Below, piece after piece: positions 45,432-58,051 of a DNA stretch of 64,000 nt. The translations under genes were made by a program, and so were the position numbers. Source of the stretch: Cyanophora paradoxa. Its lineage: Eukaryota > Glaucocystophyceae > Cyanophorales > Cyanophoraceae. Below the pieces are notes generated by a model that was not told the origin of the DNA, did not search any database, and saw only the letters and a list, made by a program, of their open reading frames with translations. Location: the NCBI GenBank assembly GCA_004431415.1, contig QPMI01000039.1:558001-622000 (forward strand). Direction: 5' to 3'. Numbering within the stretch: the stretch's first letter is position 1; the number at the start of each line of letters is the position of its first letter.

Positions 45432-46872
45432 CTAACGGGCAGGAGACTGGGCGAGCTCGAAGTGCCGGGGCTCGCGGGCCGGCGCGCCCCCGGGTCCGGG
45501 GTCCGGGGCCAGCCGCCGGGCCGCCTCCCCTGCGGGGCCGAACGCGAGGAAGCGGCGGGCCCAGAGGCAGAAGGCGCGCGCGAGGGCGCGGCAGCGCGCC
45601 GCCTCCGCGATTTCGGGGTCCGAGCCAAGCGCCGCCGCCCCCTCCACCAGCCCCTCCAGCAGCCCCGCCCCGCCCCCGCAGCCGCAGCCGCAGGCGCCGG
45701 TCTCGGCGCAGCGGCGGGCGAGGAAGCGGCGGTGGAGCCAGAGGGACTCCTTGGCGGGGTACCACTCCGTGACCTGCTCGAGAAAGCCGACCTCGGCGGC
45801 GAGGCGGCAGGCGGGGCAGCCCGGGGCCAGCAGCAGCGCCCGCTGCCGGTAGTGCCACCCGCTGTAGTCCCCCGGGCTCCGCCCCGCCCACGCCTCCGTC
45901 CCCGCCAGCTCCCCCGCCGCCGCCGCCGGCTCCGCCACCGCCGCCCGCTCCAGCGCCCAGCCGCGGTGCGTCCAGGCGTGGTAGTTCTTGGGGTACAGGC
46001 TCCCCACCCGCCTGCCGGCGCCGCCCCGTCTCAGAGGGCCCGGCCGGGCCGTCCCCTCCGAGGGGCGCGGCGCACCCGCAGACTTCGGCCTCGTGGCGGA
46101 ATGTCTCTACGGAGAGTGCCACGCCCCCGCCGGCTCCGGGCGGCCCCGCGCCTCCCCCGCAGAAGAAGCGCTGCAGGAGCCAGCGCCTGATGGAGAATGT
46201 GAAGGCGGGCGGGCGGGCGGGCGGGGCAGCGCCACACCGGTGCGCCCACGCCTCGGCGCTCTTCGTGTGCTTCGTGAAAAGCAGGTCGAGGAAGGCGAGC
46301 TCGGCCGCCGGCGCCTGCGCGCCCGCCTCCAGCGCCCGCTTCCGCGCGTTCCAGGCCGTCCCGTGGTCCGCGTTCACCAGCAGCACGCCCCGCGTGCAGC
46401 TGAGCAGCCGCCGCGCGAGCTCCTGGTCGGGGCGCTCCCCGGCCCGCACGCGCTCTGCGCGGCGGGAGTGAGCCCAGCGCGGCGCCGGGCGCTCGGCGCC
46501 GGCGCTCGGGGGCCGCGCACCGCGCAGAGAAGGGAGGGCCTCGGCGAACGCTTTCCGGGCCTGCACGTACAGCACGGGTATGAACCACGGCGCGACGCCG
46601 AGCTTGTGGTTCTCGACGACGAGCGGCGGATCGCCCTGCGGGCCCAGCCGGGCGGCCAGCGCGAGCACGCCGAGGAGGCTCTTCCCCAGGTCGCGGTTCG
46701 ACTCGAGACCCGAGGAGAGCATCACGCCCATCTCGTCGCTGCCCTCGGGGCCCCCGGCGGGTCAGATCGGCCGCGCGCGGCTACGGACCCGTGCAAAGCA
46801 GCGCAGATCGACGCACATGTCGGGGTCCCGCTCGAACGCCTCGTCCAGGCATCGCAGAGCGTCGACCGCCAT
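45432..46872 (-). CDS. PTAR1: PTAR1-like protein prenyltransferase alpha-subunit repeat protein
   Basis: ATG at 46872 (MAVDALRCLDEAFERDPDI), an intron, then DEMGVMLSSGLESNR. VVENHKLGVAPWF matches the PTAR1 N-terminal signature. PPTA repeats follow: NADHGTAWNARKRALEAG, SAEAWAHRRWLLQRFF, YPKNYHAWTHRGWALE, DYSGWHYRQRALL and ESLWLHRRFLARR. Introns are placed by phase: after DPD (46796 down), after SAEAWAHR, and between EVCG and RVGSLYPKNY. It ends LAQSPAR with the stop at 45434-45432. PTAR1 is the alpha-type subunit of geranylgeranyltransferase III, which pairs with the Rab GGTase beta subunit to prenylate proteins such as the SNARE Ykt6. Family assignment is firm; activity is inferred. Confidence 0.9.
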
Positions 46873-46948
46873 CGATTGAAGTCGACGACCCCGGATCGAC
46901 TCCGTGGGGCGTCCGTTTCTCCGCGCCACCGAGTCTTGCAGCAGAGGC
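46873..46948. promoter_or_regulatory. 76-bp bidirectional promoter, PTAR1-like and CUL4
   Basis: Only 76 bp separate the two start codons, so both 5' UTRs and core promoters must be very short or overlap the opposite gene. It contains ATTGAAGTCGACGACC and no TATA box. Confidence 0.55.
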
Positions 46949-49900
46949 ATGCACGGTGCCGCGACGAGCAGCGGCGGGAAGCGCAAATCTGCAACAGCTG
47001 CAGCAACAGCAAGTACAGGAGCGCCATCTGCTGCTGTTTCGAAGCGAATCAAGCCGGACGAGATGGAGGACGGTGCGGGCGCCGCAGACGGCTCCAGCGG
47101 GTCAGGCACGTCGCCCGTGGGCGGCATGTCGACCGGCAGTTCGAACCTTTCGCGCAAGAAAACCCCTGCGCCCGCCCCTGTGAAGAAGATGGTCATCAAG
47201 CCCTTCAAAGGTACGCTATTCGCCTTCACTCAGCGCTGTTAACCGCCGTTCGCTCGCCTGCGGTCGCCTAGTGGCGCGAACGCGGGCGCCCCGCCCCGCG
47301 TACACTCCCGCGCTGACTGTGCCGCCTGTGCCGCGCGCGTCGAACGCAGTCAAGCCCAAGCTTCCCGAGCAGTTCGAAGCAGAAACGTGGGAGAAGCTTA
47401 AAGGCGCTGTGGCGGCCGTGCACACCAAGCAGCCTGTGTCGTGCAGCCTGGAGGAGCTGTACCGGGTGCGTGTTCACTCACTGTCGCTCGCATGCGATTC
47501 CACACTGCCTGAGGCGGCCGCTCGCCGCTCTTGCCGCTGCAGGCGGTTGAGGACCTGTGCCTGCACAAGATGGCGGAGAACCTGTACAAGCAGCTTCAGG
47601 CCGAGTGCGAGTCGTTCGCCGAGAAGAAGCTCAAGGAGCTGCTCAAATATCCTTGCAACTGCGAACGCCTGCCCTCCGTTCTTGCCGACGAACGCTCGCT
47701 CCTTGACCCGCGCCGCACCCAGACTCCCGATCACGTAGTCTTCCTCGCACAGGTGGAATCCGCATGGCAGGATCATTGCAATCAAATGGTGCGCTTCTGT
47801 GCGGCGCGCGCGACTCCGCGGCCCAGGCCGACTCGCGCCGCCCGCGCAGCTCACCATCCGGAGCATCTTCCTGTACTTGGACCGCACGTATGTCATCCAA
47901 ACGGCTAACGTGCGGTCGCTATGGTGCGTGTCCGCCCGGCCTGCCGCGCGCGGAAAGAGAGGGCCGACGCGGACGCAGGGAGATGGGCCTACAGCTCTTC
48001 CGGAAGTACCTCACGCAGCACAAGGAGGTGGAGGAGAAGACGATTCAGGGCCTGCTCGCGCTCATCGAGAAGGAGCGCTGCGGCGAGGTCGTGGACCGAC
48101 CCCTCCTCAAGAACCTCCTGCGCATGCTCTCCAGCCTCCAGGCGCGCGCCCCCGCGCCCTGCGCGCGCTGGATCCGCGCCGCCTGACTCAAACCAGATGT
48201 ACGCGGACTGCTTCGAAAAGGTCTTCCTGGAGGAGACGAATGCCTTCTACCGCTCTGAGGGCGAGCGCTTCAAGTCCCAGACCGACGTGCGCCGCTCCTT
48301 TTCCTCTTTCCTCCTTTCTCTTCCTTTTCGAGCCGCGGGGCAGGTGCCGGACTACCTGAAGCACGTTGAGACCCGGCTGAAGGAGGAGAACGAGCGCGTG
48401 AACAATTACCTGGACGCCTCCACGAAGAAGCCGCTGATCCAGGCCCTCGAGAAGCAGCTCCTCACCAGCCACGTCGAGCACATCCTCACCGCCGGTGCGC
48501 GGTCGCAGGCGCCGGCGTGGGCGCGAGGCACCTCGCGCGCCCCGTCCGCCGGCTCTGACGGCGGCCGGCAGGCTTCGACGGGCTGATGGACGAGACGAGG
48601 AAAGAGGACCTGCGGAGGATGTACACGCTCCTCAAGAGCGTCATGAGCGTCGAGGAGCTCAAGAAGACGTGGCACAAGTACATCCGGGTGCGCCGTACCC
48701 TTCCCCACCCTCTCGGCGCCACCCCCGCCTGACGCGCGGCGGGCGGGCGGGCGGGCGGCAGACGACGGGCCTGAAGATGGTGGAGGACGAGCAGAAGGAC
48801 AAGCAGATGGTGCAAGACCTTCTGGATTTTAAGGCGCGCCCCCCGAGCCCGCCCGCCCGCCCTACGCTCCCGCCCGCTCTCTTTCTCCCGCTGAGGCGCG
48901 GTGCAGGCGAAGCTGGACGGCATCTGGGACGAGTCGTTCGACCGGAACGACACATTCATGAACGCCCTCAAGGCGCGCCGGCCGCCCCCGCCCCGCCCCG
49001 CCCCTCCCCAACGCCGCTGACGGACGCCGCCCCAGGATGCCTTCGAGTCGTTCATCAACACGCGGCAGAACAAGCCGGCGGAGCTGATCGGTGCGCGCGG
49101 AGGGCGGGCCGGCGCCCGGCGCGGGGCCGGCGGGCAGCGGCTGACCGGGCGAGGGGGGCGCACAGCCAAGTTCATCGACGGGCTGCTGCGGGCGGGCAAC
49201 AAGGGCCAGAGCGAGGAGGAGCTCGAGTCCGCGATGGACAAGGTCATGACCCTCTTCCGGTGCGCGCGCGCGAAGCCGGCGCATTCCCCTCTTCTCTTCT
49301 CTTCTTCTTCGTTGCTCTGGTCCTCCCTCACTCTCCGGCGCCCCTGCAGCTTCATCCAGGGCAAGGACGTCTTCGAGGCGTTCTACAAGAAGGACCTGGC
49401 GAAGCGGCTCCTGCTGGGGAAGAGCGCCTCGACGGACGCCGAGAAGTCCATGATCTCCAAGCTCAAGAACGAGTGCGGGTCGACGTTCACGAACAAGCTG
49501 GAGGGCATGTTCAAGGACATCGACCTGAGCAAGGACATCATGGGGACGTTCCGGCAGAGCTCGCGGCACGCCGAGCTCCTCGGCGACATCGAGCTGCACG
49601 TCTCCGTGCTGACGACGGGGAGCTGGCCGCCGTACACCGCCGACAAGGTGAACCTGCCCCAGGAGCTGGGCAAGGTTCAGGAGGTCTTCTCCCAGTTCTA
49701 CCTCGCCAAGCACTCGGGGCGGCGCCTCCACTGGCAGAACAGCCTCGGCCACTGCGTCCTCAAGGCCTGGTTCCCCCTGGTCAGCACGGCGGCCGGGCCC
49801 AGCCAGCCGGCCCCGCTCGGCGCCGCCCCCGCCCCGCTCAACGCCGCGCGCGCGCTCTTTCTCGCAGGGCAAGAAGGAGCTCTCGGTGTCGCTCTTCCAG

Positions 49901-51007
49901 GCCGTCGTCCTCATGCTCTTCAACGACACCGACTCGATCGGCTTCCAGGAGATCAAGGAGGCCTCCGGCATCGGTCCGCCCGCCCGCCCGGCGCCGTCGG
50001 CGGTCCCTCCGATCCGCGCGCGCGCCTCTGAGTGGGGCGAACGACCGCAGAGGACAAGGAGCTGAGGCGGACGCTGCAGTCGCTCGCCTGCGCCAAGATC
50101 CGCGTCCTAAACAAGCTCCCCAAGGCGCGCTTGATCCATTCCTCACGTCTGAAAAACTAAGATGAGAGCGCGCCCTAAGAAAGAACTAAGAAACTAAGAA
50201 CCAAGAAAACTAAGAAATTAAGAAAGAAAGAACGCGCCCTCAACCAAGGACGAACTAAGAACTAGGACAAGAGCGCGCCCTCAACTCAACGGGGCGGCGG
50301 GGCGCAGGGCAAGGACGTGGCGGACGAGGACGTGTTCCAGTTCAACGCGCAGTTCCAGCAGAAGCTCTTCCGCATCAAGATCAACTCCATCCAGGTCCCT
50401 TTCCTCCTCCTTTTCCTTTCCTTTCCTTTCCGCGTCGCTCACGGGCGCCGGGCGCGGCCGGCCGGGCCGCCGCCGCAGATGAAGGAGACGCAGGAGGAGA
50501 GCGCCTCCACGAACGAGCGCGTCTTCCAGGACCGCCAGTACCAGGCGCGCTTTCCCATTGAAATTGCTCAACATTTCGGGGCGGGCGAATCTGATCCGCG
50601 GGGCAGGTGGACGCTGCGATTGTGCGGATCATGAAGGCTCGCAGTAACCCCATCCCGCTTCTTCCCCCGCCCTGAACTGACGGGCCCTCCTGCAGGCGCG
50701 GAAGACGCTGGCGCACAACCAGCTGCTGACGGAGCTGCTGCCCCAGCTCAAGTTCCCGGTCAAGGTGAATTCGAATTCGAATTTGAATTTGATCCCGCTT
50801 TCGATCTCCCGCGATTCGACGCGCGCGGCAGCCGGCGGACTGCAAGAAGCGCATCGAGTCCCTCATCGAGCGCGAGTATCTCGAGCGCAGCAAGGACAAC
50901 CCGCAGGCGCGCCGGTTTTCCTCGTTTCCGGCAGTCCTCGGCCCCCTTGTTTAGACGCGCCGCTCCTCGCGCTCGCTCGCCCGCAGGTGTACAACTACCT
51001 TGCATGA
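46949..51007 (+). CDS. CUL4: Cullin-4 scaffold of CRL4 ubiquitin ligases
   Basis: CUL4 joins the DDB1 adaptor to RBX1 and E2. The ATG at 46949 starts a Ser/Ala-rich basic tail ([29 protein letters not shown]). The CUL4 N-terminal repeats follow ([68 protein letters not shown]). The cullin homology domain has [49 protein letters not shown] and [19 protein letters not shown]. The winged-helix end reads [20 protein letters not shown] and [19 protein letters not shown], ending YNYLA, which is CUL4-type rather than CUL3. The neddylation Lys is the K of IVRIMK (codon 50634-50636). There are about 20 introns; GC-AG examples are 48142-48196, 48834-48906, 48973-49035 and 50637-50695. Confidence 0.95.
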
Positions 51008-51934
51008 GATTTCGATTTCGACGCCGCCCCGCCCCCGCCCCCTCGCCTCGGACCCGACCCCTCGCCGCCTTTTTCAAGCCCTCCTCTGGACCCTCCGATC
51101 GCATCGCATTTCTAATCTTCCCCCCGACTTTGAAGCCCCTTCCCAGGCCCCTGCCCGACCCGGGCCCCGCCGCCCTCTGCCCCCGCGCCGCCCGCCCCGC
51201 CCTCGACGTCGACGTCGGTACCTGCACCTGCAGCTGTCCCCAAATGAACCTCCCGCGCACCGCCCCGCCTCTGTACATTTGTAGCAATTTTCCCGCGTCG
51301 GGCCTCGCGCCGCCCCCCACAGCGCCACGCCGCCAGCGTGATGAGCGAACGCTGAACGGGAACTCCAAATTTGAAATGATTGCCGCCTGCTCCGCACAAT
51401 GTATCTTAACGGACTCTCCGGAACCGCGGAACGAAGATGACGGTGGTTTTTTTTTTTTGCAGGCTTCTTGCTGGCCAGCAGCAGCTGCAGCTTCCAGACT
51501 TAGACCCGCCATCCCACTAGTGATATCGATCCCACGCACATCAGCAGCGTCTCTCTCTCATCAGCTAGCTGGCGCATCCAGCTGCAGCGACCGGTACCGG
51601 GCCTACCGCCGGCACCGTAAGCTTGCAATCCGTCTCTCGAGGCTCGCGTGGTCGGTTGGGCGACCTGGCCCCTACACCATCATAGCTACGTTCGCTCTTT
51701 GTTTAGCACACAGCGACAGCAGCAGCAGCAGCCCTCTCGGGGGGCCTCATGCCGCTCAACAACTTGCAAGGCAGCTTCTGAACGCGCTTCCAATTGCAGG
51801 ACATGCGCGAGCAAGATCTCACGCAGCTGCCTTGGTGCAGCTCATCAATCAGCAGCTTGTCTAGATCAGCCTAAGCCATCAGACGCCGTGGCGCCATCGC
51901 GCCTGGGCGCTGACGGATCTGACCGCTTACCAGC
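51008..51934. other. Intergenic region
   Basis: 927 bp between the CUL4 stop and the next ATG. It has C-rich sequence to about 51250, an 11-12-nt T run followed by GCAGG near 51442-51458, and lower-GC sequence toward 51900. From about 51850 it matches the upstream flank of the partial copy at 62766 onward (ATCAGCCTAAGCCATCAGAC block). Confidence 0.55.
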
Positions 51935-54900
51935 ATGGGGTCAGTCTGCTGCGGTGGTGGCGGCGGCACGCACCTGGCCAAGTCCACGACCGTCGTGGGC
52001 ATCGGCTCCCGCGGCCAGCTTGAGCTGGGCGACGCATCCGATGGTGCCTATGCGCCGCCCCGCGCGCCGCCCCGCGCGCGACTTGGCCCCTGTGCCGCTA
52101 ACATGGCGCGCGCGCCCTCTGCCTCAGTGTCGCCGAGCGACCACGATGCGCGGAAAGAGAGCGCGCGGGGAGAGAAAGCCCCCGACGGCCCCGCCGCGAG
52201 CAAGTACAAGAGCCTCAGGAGGCGGCCCTCCTCGTGCGCTGCCCCGCAGTGCACCGCGCTGCTCCGCGCCGCGCCGCGGCGGCCGACGAGCGCTCGCAGC
52301 ATTGCGTTCCTGAAGGCGGAGCTCGGGAACATCAAGACGCTGCAGGGCGAGATCCGCCGCGTCATCGACGACCTCAGCCACGGTGCCTCGAGCTCTCTCT
52401 CTCTCTCGCGCGCGGAGCGTCGCAGCTAAGGCTGCGCCGCACCGCGAGGGGCAGACGCGGAGGGGGAGCGGGGCCTGGCGCTGGAGGTGGCGCAGGACGG
52501 CGTCCACGACATCATCGCCGAGTCCCTCCTCACCCTCCGCCCCTCCGTGCGCCCCGCGCGCGTGCACTAAGCTGAGCGTGCTCGCCCCGCGCTGATCGGG
52601 GGCGGGGCAGGTGGACGCGCGCACGGCCGGCGACGCGTTTCGCGCCCTGCACATGATCTGGAAGGGCGGGCGCAAGGTCCGGGCCCCGCCCTCCCCCCCC
52701 TCCCCCGCGCCCCCCGCTTTGCGAGCCGTACCCCCCCCAGGGCGGGGCGGGTACGATGTTCGAGAGGAACGAGGGGCTGCTGCCCTACGCGCGGGCCTCC
52801 CTCAAGGCCCCCTACGCCGGCCAGGTACCCCGCCCGGCCTCCGCCCCGCCCCCCCCGCGCCTTGGGATCGACCGCCTCGGCAGTACGCGCTGGCGCTGCT
52901 CGCGGACGCGGCGACCTCCACCGCCCCAGGCGCTCCCCATCCCAACTGATTTGATCTCATCCGATCTGATCCGGTCGCGCCGCGCAGTGGCGCAGCGGGT
53001 CTTCGACCTGCTGGGCGGGGACGGCATGCTCGCCCTCTTCCAGATGGCCCGCGAGGCCTCCCGCGTGCGTCCGGCGGCACTCGAACCCGCAGGGGGCCGC
53101 TTTCTTTCTCTCTGTCCTTAAGAGTTCGCCCGCAGGTGGAGGTGATGGAGAAGGCGTACAACCTCATCGCCTGCCTGGCCCAGGCGCTTGCTCTCCTCCC
53201 CTTGCTACTCCGCCGCCGCCCCCCTCTCACAGCTTCCCGCCGCAGTGGCCGGCGCTGCGGGAGGCGTTCGCGGCGGGGAACTACCACGCGATGGCCCTCG
53301 CCGACCTGCGCAACCCCATGCGCCAGAACAAATACGCGCGCCCCGTACCCCTCCCGCCCCGCTCCCTTCCCCTGGGCGCCCGCCTGACGCGCCCCGGCCC
53401 GCAGCGCCGCTCCCCCGCCCGCGTCCTCATGGGCCTCGCCCAGCACGGTCCGCTTCGCGTACCCCCCTCCGACCCCGCGTACCCCCTTCGATCCCTCCCC
53501 CACCGCAGCGCCCATCCACGCGCGGCTCGCCGACGATCGCGCCCTCTCCGCCGCCGTCTCCCTCTCCATGTACCCCCTCCCGCCCCGCCCCGCCCCTTCG
53601 CACCCCCCTGATCCTCCCCCCTCCCTCCCCCCCAAGGCACCCCGAGCAGGATCTGGTGGGGTACGGCCTCCGCGCGATGATCGGCTTCATGCAGGGGACG
53701 CGTGCGCCGCCTTCCCCCCCCTCCCACCCACCCCCTCGTACCCCCCTGACCCCCGCCCCTTTTGTCAGCGTCGTTCCGGCAGAAGCTGGCGTGCGACATG
53801 GCCCATGTCGCCCGCCTCGCCGCCTCCCGTGACCGCGCCGAGGCCCACCTCGTCGCCCCGGGTACCCGAACCCCTCGGCCAGGGCCGGCGGGAGCTGACG
53901 GGGGCGCTGGGGCAGCGCTGCGGTGCGTGCGGCTGGCGGCGATGGACACGGGCGAGGTGGTCTCGCGCGACTGGATCGACCTCCAGAAGGAGCAGGAGGC
54001 AGCGATCCCCGGCCTCAAGGTGCGGGGTGGGCTGGCCGGGCGGGGGCGGCGCGGGTCGGGGCGCCCGGCGCTCCGGATGCGCGGCGGGGCGCCTGATCCG
54101 ATTCGATTCGATCTCATCTGATCCGATCTGAGCTCACCTGATCCGCAGGAGCTGGGCCTCGCGGAGCAGTCCCTCCGCAAGGAGCTCATGGCCCTCAACG
54201 GTGCCGTACCCCCCCGGGGGAGAGGGGGGGCGCGGGCGGCCCTGAAGGGTCCCTCGCTCTCCCCCGCACGCAGGGGAGCGGGCGGTGGCGCGGCTCTTCT
54301 CCGACAGCGACCGCATCTACTCCATGATCCAGGCGAGCGATAGAGCCAGCGGGCGACCGTTCCTCCGCCCCGTTCTCCCGCCCCCTCACGCCGGCGCCGC
54401 AGATCGTGGCGGGGGTGGGCCCCGCGTGGGCCGACGAGGGGGACGAGGCCCTCGCCTCGGGCGGCCGCTGGGCCCCCGTGCGCCCGCCCCGCCGCCCCGC
54501 GCGGGATCGAATCCGACTGCTCGGGCGGCTGCTCACGCGCGGGGCGGGCTCAGAGCGCCGACGCGACGTACATCCTCGCGACCGTCACCGCCCTCGGTGC
54601 GCCCCGCCCGCCCCTCCTCCCCCTCCGAGGCCCGCCGCCCTCATCTGAGAGCGCCCCGCCCGCCCGCCCGCCCCGCCGGCCCCGCAGACGCCGGCCTGAA
54701 GCTGCTGCTCCGGAACACCACCGCCTGCTCCATGGTCCAGGTGCCTTTTCGAAGGGGCGGGCGGCTCGCCCCGCGCCCACCTCACGCCCCGCCACAGGCG
54801 GCGTGCGCCTCGGAGCTCGAGCCGCTGCGCGAGCGCTGCATCGTGGCGACGCGCTGCATCGAGCGCGGCGTGGCCGCCGCCTTCGCCGACCCCGACGCCT

Positions 54901-57900
54901 CCGCCTCCGCCTCCGCCACCGAGGTGGCCCCGCCCCGCCCGCTGCCTTCGCCCCGCGTTCCGCGCCTCACGCGCCGGCGGCGCCGCCTCAGGTGAAGCCG
55001 ATCGAGCCGGGGGCCCCCGAGAACATCCGCAGCGTCGACAGCGACGAGCTCGAGGCGCGCCCTTCAGAGTCTCCTCTCTCTTTGTCTCTCGCGGCGTCTT
55101 ACGCTCTGATCTTCTTTGCAGGCGCGGCGGGCGGCGTCGATGCGGCGCCGCTCGATGACGGGCGCCAGCGGGCGGCGCGGGAGCCTCACCGGCGCCGGCG
55201 GGAGCGCCGGCCCCGGGCCGAGCGCCATACCCCCCTGGGTCGCGGGCCCCGGCGCCGGCCTCAGCAGCGTCGACTCGAAGGACTCGCTCGCCACCGTCAC
55301 GTCGGCGCACGTGCGTACCCCCCTCCCCGCCCCCGCCCGGGGCCGCGCTGACGCGCCCGCTCAGTCCGTGGCGACGGTGGGGCAGCTGAGCCGCCGCGGG
55401 AGCGGGACCGTCAGCCATGTGCGCCCGTCCCGCCCCTTGGACTCTTTCTCGCCTTATCCGATCGGGGCGCAGGTCTGGGCAGACGCGCTGCGGCACGCCC
55501 ACGAGGGCGAGCGCGACTCGCCCGCCTCGGAGCGCTCCGCCGGGCCTGCCACGAGCCACCGCCGCCTCTCGCTCGCCGCGGCGGCCCCGCAGCACCGCTC
55601 CTCCGCCCGCTTCGCCGCGGGGGCGCCCCGCCCGGAGGGCACGGATGCGAGACGGCGGGCGGCGCGGGGCTTGCCCGCTCCCTCAGCGTCCGGCGTGACT
55701 CGGCGCGCGAGGGCCCGCGCACTCCCCGCAGCGCCGTCCCTCCCTCGCCCCCGCCGACCCCGCCGCCCTCCCGCCGCGTGGGGCGAGCAGGGCGCGCCCC
55801 CCGTCGCCTGGGGCGCCCCGCCCCGGGCCCCGCCTCGCCTCGGTGAGAGCGGTACCCCGTACCCCTCCCACGGCCGAGCGAGGCTGAGGCGCCCGTACCC
55901 CCGCAGAACTGGGGCCGCCGCCCCAGCGCCGACATGGCGCACGGCAGCCTTACCGCCGCCGACTTCCACGTGCATTCTCCTGTACCCCCCGCCCCGCCCG
56001 CAGTCTATTTATAGCGCGCGGCAGGCGGCGCAGGCGGCGGCGATCGCGGCGACGATGGCGGCCCTGGGCCTACCCCCCGGCGCCCCCCTCCCCCTCCTGC
56101 CCTTCCCCGTACCCCTCCCCGTTCCCGGCGCCCCTCTTTCCGTCCCCGGCGCGACCCTCCCCCTCCCCGGAGCCCTCCTACCAGCCCCCGTTTCCCCTCA
56201 GCATCCCCCTCCCGTACCCCCGTCCGCCTTCTCCCCCCACGCCGCCGTCTTCGACGCGGGAGCACAGGTACCCCCGCGCCCACTCTCCGATGCTGGGGCA
56301 GCCGCTGATCCGCCCGTACCCCCCCAGGGACGGGTACACCAGCACCGGCACTCGCTGCCGGACCCGTCCATGCCGGCGCCGGCGGAGGACGCGCCCCAGG
56401 ACCCCCAGGCCTTCGCCGCCCCTACCCCCGCGCCCGGCCGCGGGCTGCCCCCCGCCGACTTCTTCCAGCCCGGGACCACCTCCTCCGTGCGCGTACCCCC
56501 CTCCGCCCCGGCGCCGGCCTCACGGCCCCCCTGCGCCGGCGCAGAAGCGGGTGCGGAAGCCGAGCCTGTCGGAGGACGGGAGCCCTGCGACGGCGTCGGC
56601 GGCGGCGGCGGCGCTGGCGGCGGTGGGGCACCCGCACCCCGTGCCCCGCATCCACACCCCGGGCTTCCGCTCGGGCTCCATCAGCATCCGCCCCCCGGTG
56701 CCCTGCTGTGCTGCTCGCGATGCCCGCCGGGGCGCCGGCGTCTGATTCGCCGCAGGAGGACCGCCGTGCGAGCAGCTCGTCGCAGGGGGGCGCGGGGGCG
56801 GAGGAGGAGGAGCAGAGGGGGCAGCGCGGAGGGGCCAAGGAGGGTGCCTCGCCCCCGCTGCACGCGGCGCCGGCGCCGGCGCCGCCCGGGGCCGTGCCGC
56901 CGTCCTCCACGCTGTCGCCGCCGGCCTCGGGCTTCCCCACCGGCGCCGGCCTCTCGCACCGCTCCGAGGGCGACGCCTCGCGCCCCGCCACCGTGCGCCC
57001 CGAAGCTTCGACGGCCGCTCGGACGAGCAACTGAGGCGCCGCAGGGCCGGAGGCCGAGCATAAGCGCCGCAGGCAACGAGGAGCACTCCTCCAGGCCCCC
57101 GACCGTGCGCGCCCTCGCACACGTACCCCCGCCCCGCCCCGAGCAGCGCCTGAGGCCGCCTTTGCGGGCCCCGCAGAGCCGGCGGCCGAGCGTGAGCGTC
57201 GCCGAGCCCGCCAAGGAGGAGCCGGTGAGCATCCTGAAGACATCCAAGGTACCGTACCCCCGCTGAGCTTCGGCACGGTACCCCCCTGACGCCCGGGGGG
57301 TAGAGCTTCAAGGCGAAGTCGTTCCGCTCGCGCTCCGTCTCTATCGACCCCGCCGCCCTCCCCGTGCGCCCCGTACCCCCCTCGCTCCCCCTCCCCTCGT
57401 ATTTAGAGCCCGGCCCGTCCAGAAGCTGGACGACGACGCGGCGGCGGCGGCGGCGGGCCCCGAGACGGGCCGCCTCAGCTCGCGCCGGGCCAGCATGCCG
57501 GCGGCCGGCGGGGCCGCGGACGGCGCGGGGGTACGGCCGCCGCGGCCAGCAGCCTCTGGATCCGGCGGGGAAAGGACCCCGAGCCCGCGCCGGTGCGCCC
57601 CGCACCCCCGCCCCTGTACCCCCCTACCGGGCCTGAGGTTCGATCCGCAGGAGGCGGCGCCGGAGGGCCCGGACCCGGCGGTCTTCGCGGCGAGCCTCTC
57701 GCAGCGGCTGCGGGCGGCGGCGGGGGCGGCGGGGCGCTGGCGGAGGCGGGCGGGGCGGCGGGGGCCCCGGGGCCCTCCCGCTGCTCGCCCGCGTCGACGC
57801 CCACGCCGACGCCCGCGCCGCCGCCATGCCGCAGCCGCCGCCCCCGCCCCAGGCCGCCCCCCCCTGCTCCCCTCCTCCCGCCGCCAGTCCTTCTCCCTCC

Positions 57901-58051
57901 CGCCCCCCTGCCCATGGTGTACCCCCTCCCGACCGCCGCGCCCGTGGCGGTGCCGTACCCCGCGGCGTTCGCGGCGGGCTTCGTGCCGCCCCTGCCTCCG
58001 ATGCCGCCGCCCCCCCAATTCCTCCCGCACGCGTACGCCCCTCACGCGTAG
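51935..58051 (+). CDS. MGSVCC-type helical-repeat protein with many RRxS motifs
   Basis: Exon 1 (51935-52043) starts MGSVCCGGGGGTHLAKS: a Gly2 N-myristoylation context with Cys5/Cys6 for palmitoylation, so probably membrane-tethered. Exon 2 carries KYKSLRRRPSS. From about 52300 to 54900 the exons are all-helical (IAFLKAELGNIKTLQGEIRR; RVFDLLGGDGMLALFQMARE; VEVMEKAYNLIACLAQ; DLVGYGLRAMIGFMQG; FRQKLACDMAHVARLAASRD), an armadillo-like or related solenoid I cannot assign. From about 55020 on it is disordered, Ala/Pro/Ser-rich, with basophilic-kinase sites (MRRRSMTG, GRRGSLTG, SRRGSGT, HRRLSLA, RKPSLSED, RRPSISAA, RRPSVSVA, SRRASMPA, SRRQSFSL). It ends QFLPHAYAPHA with TAG at 58049-58051. A 51-nt intron in frame (about 52248-52298) is supported by the partial copy. 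Exon edges after 55.5 kb are uncertain. Confidence 0.72.
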
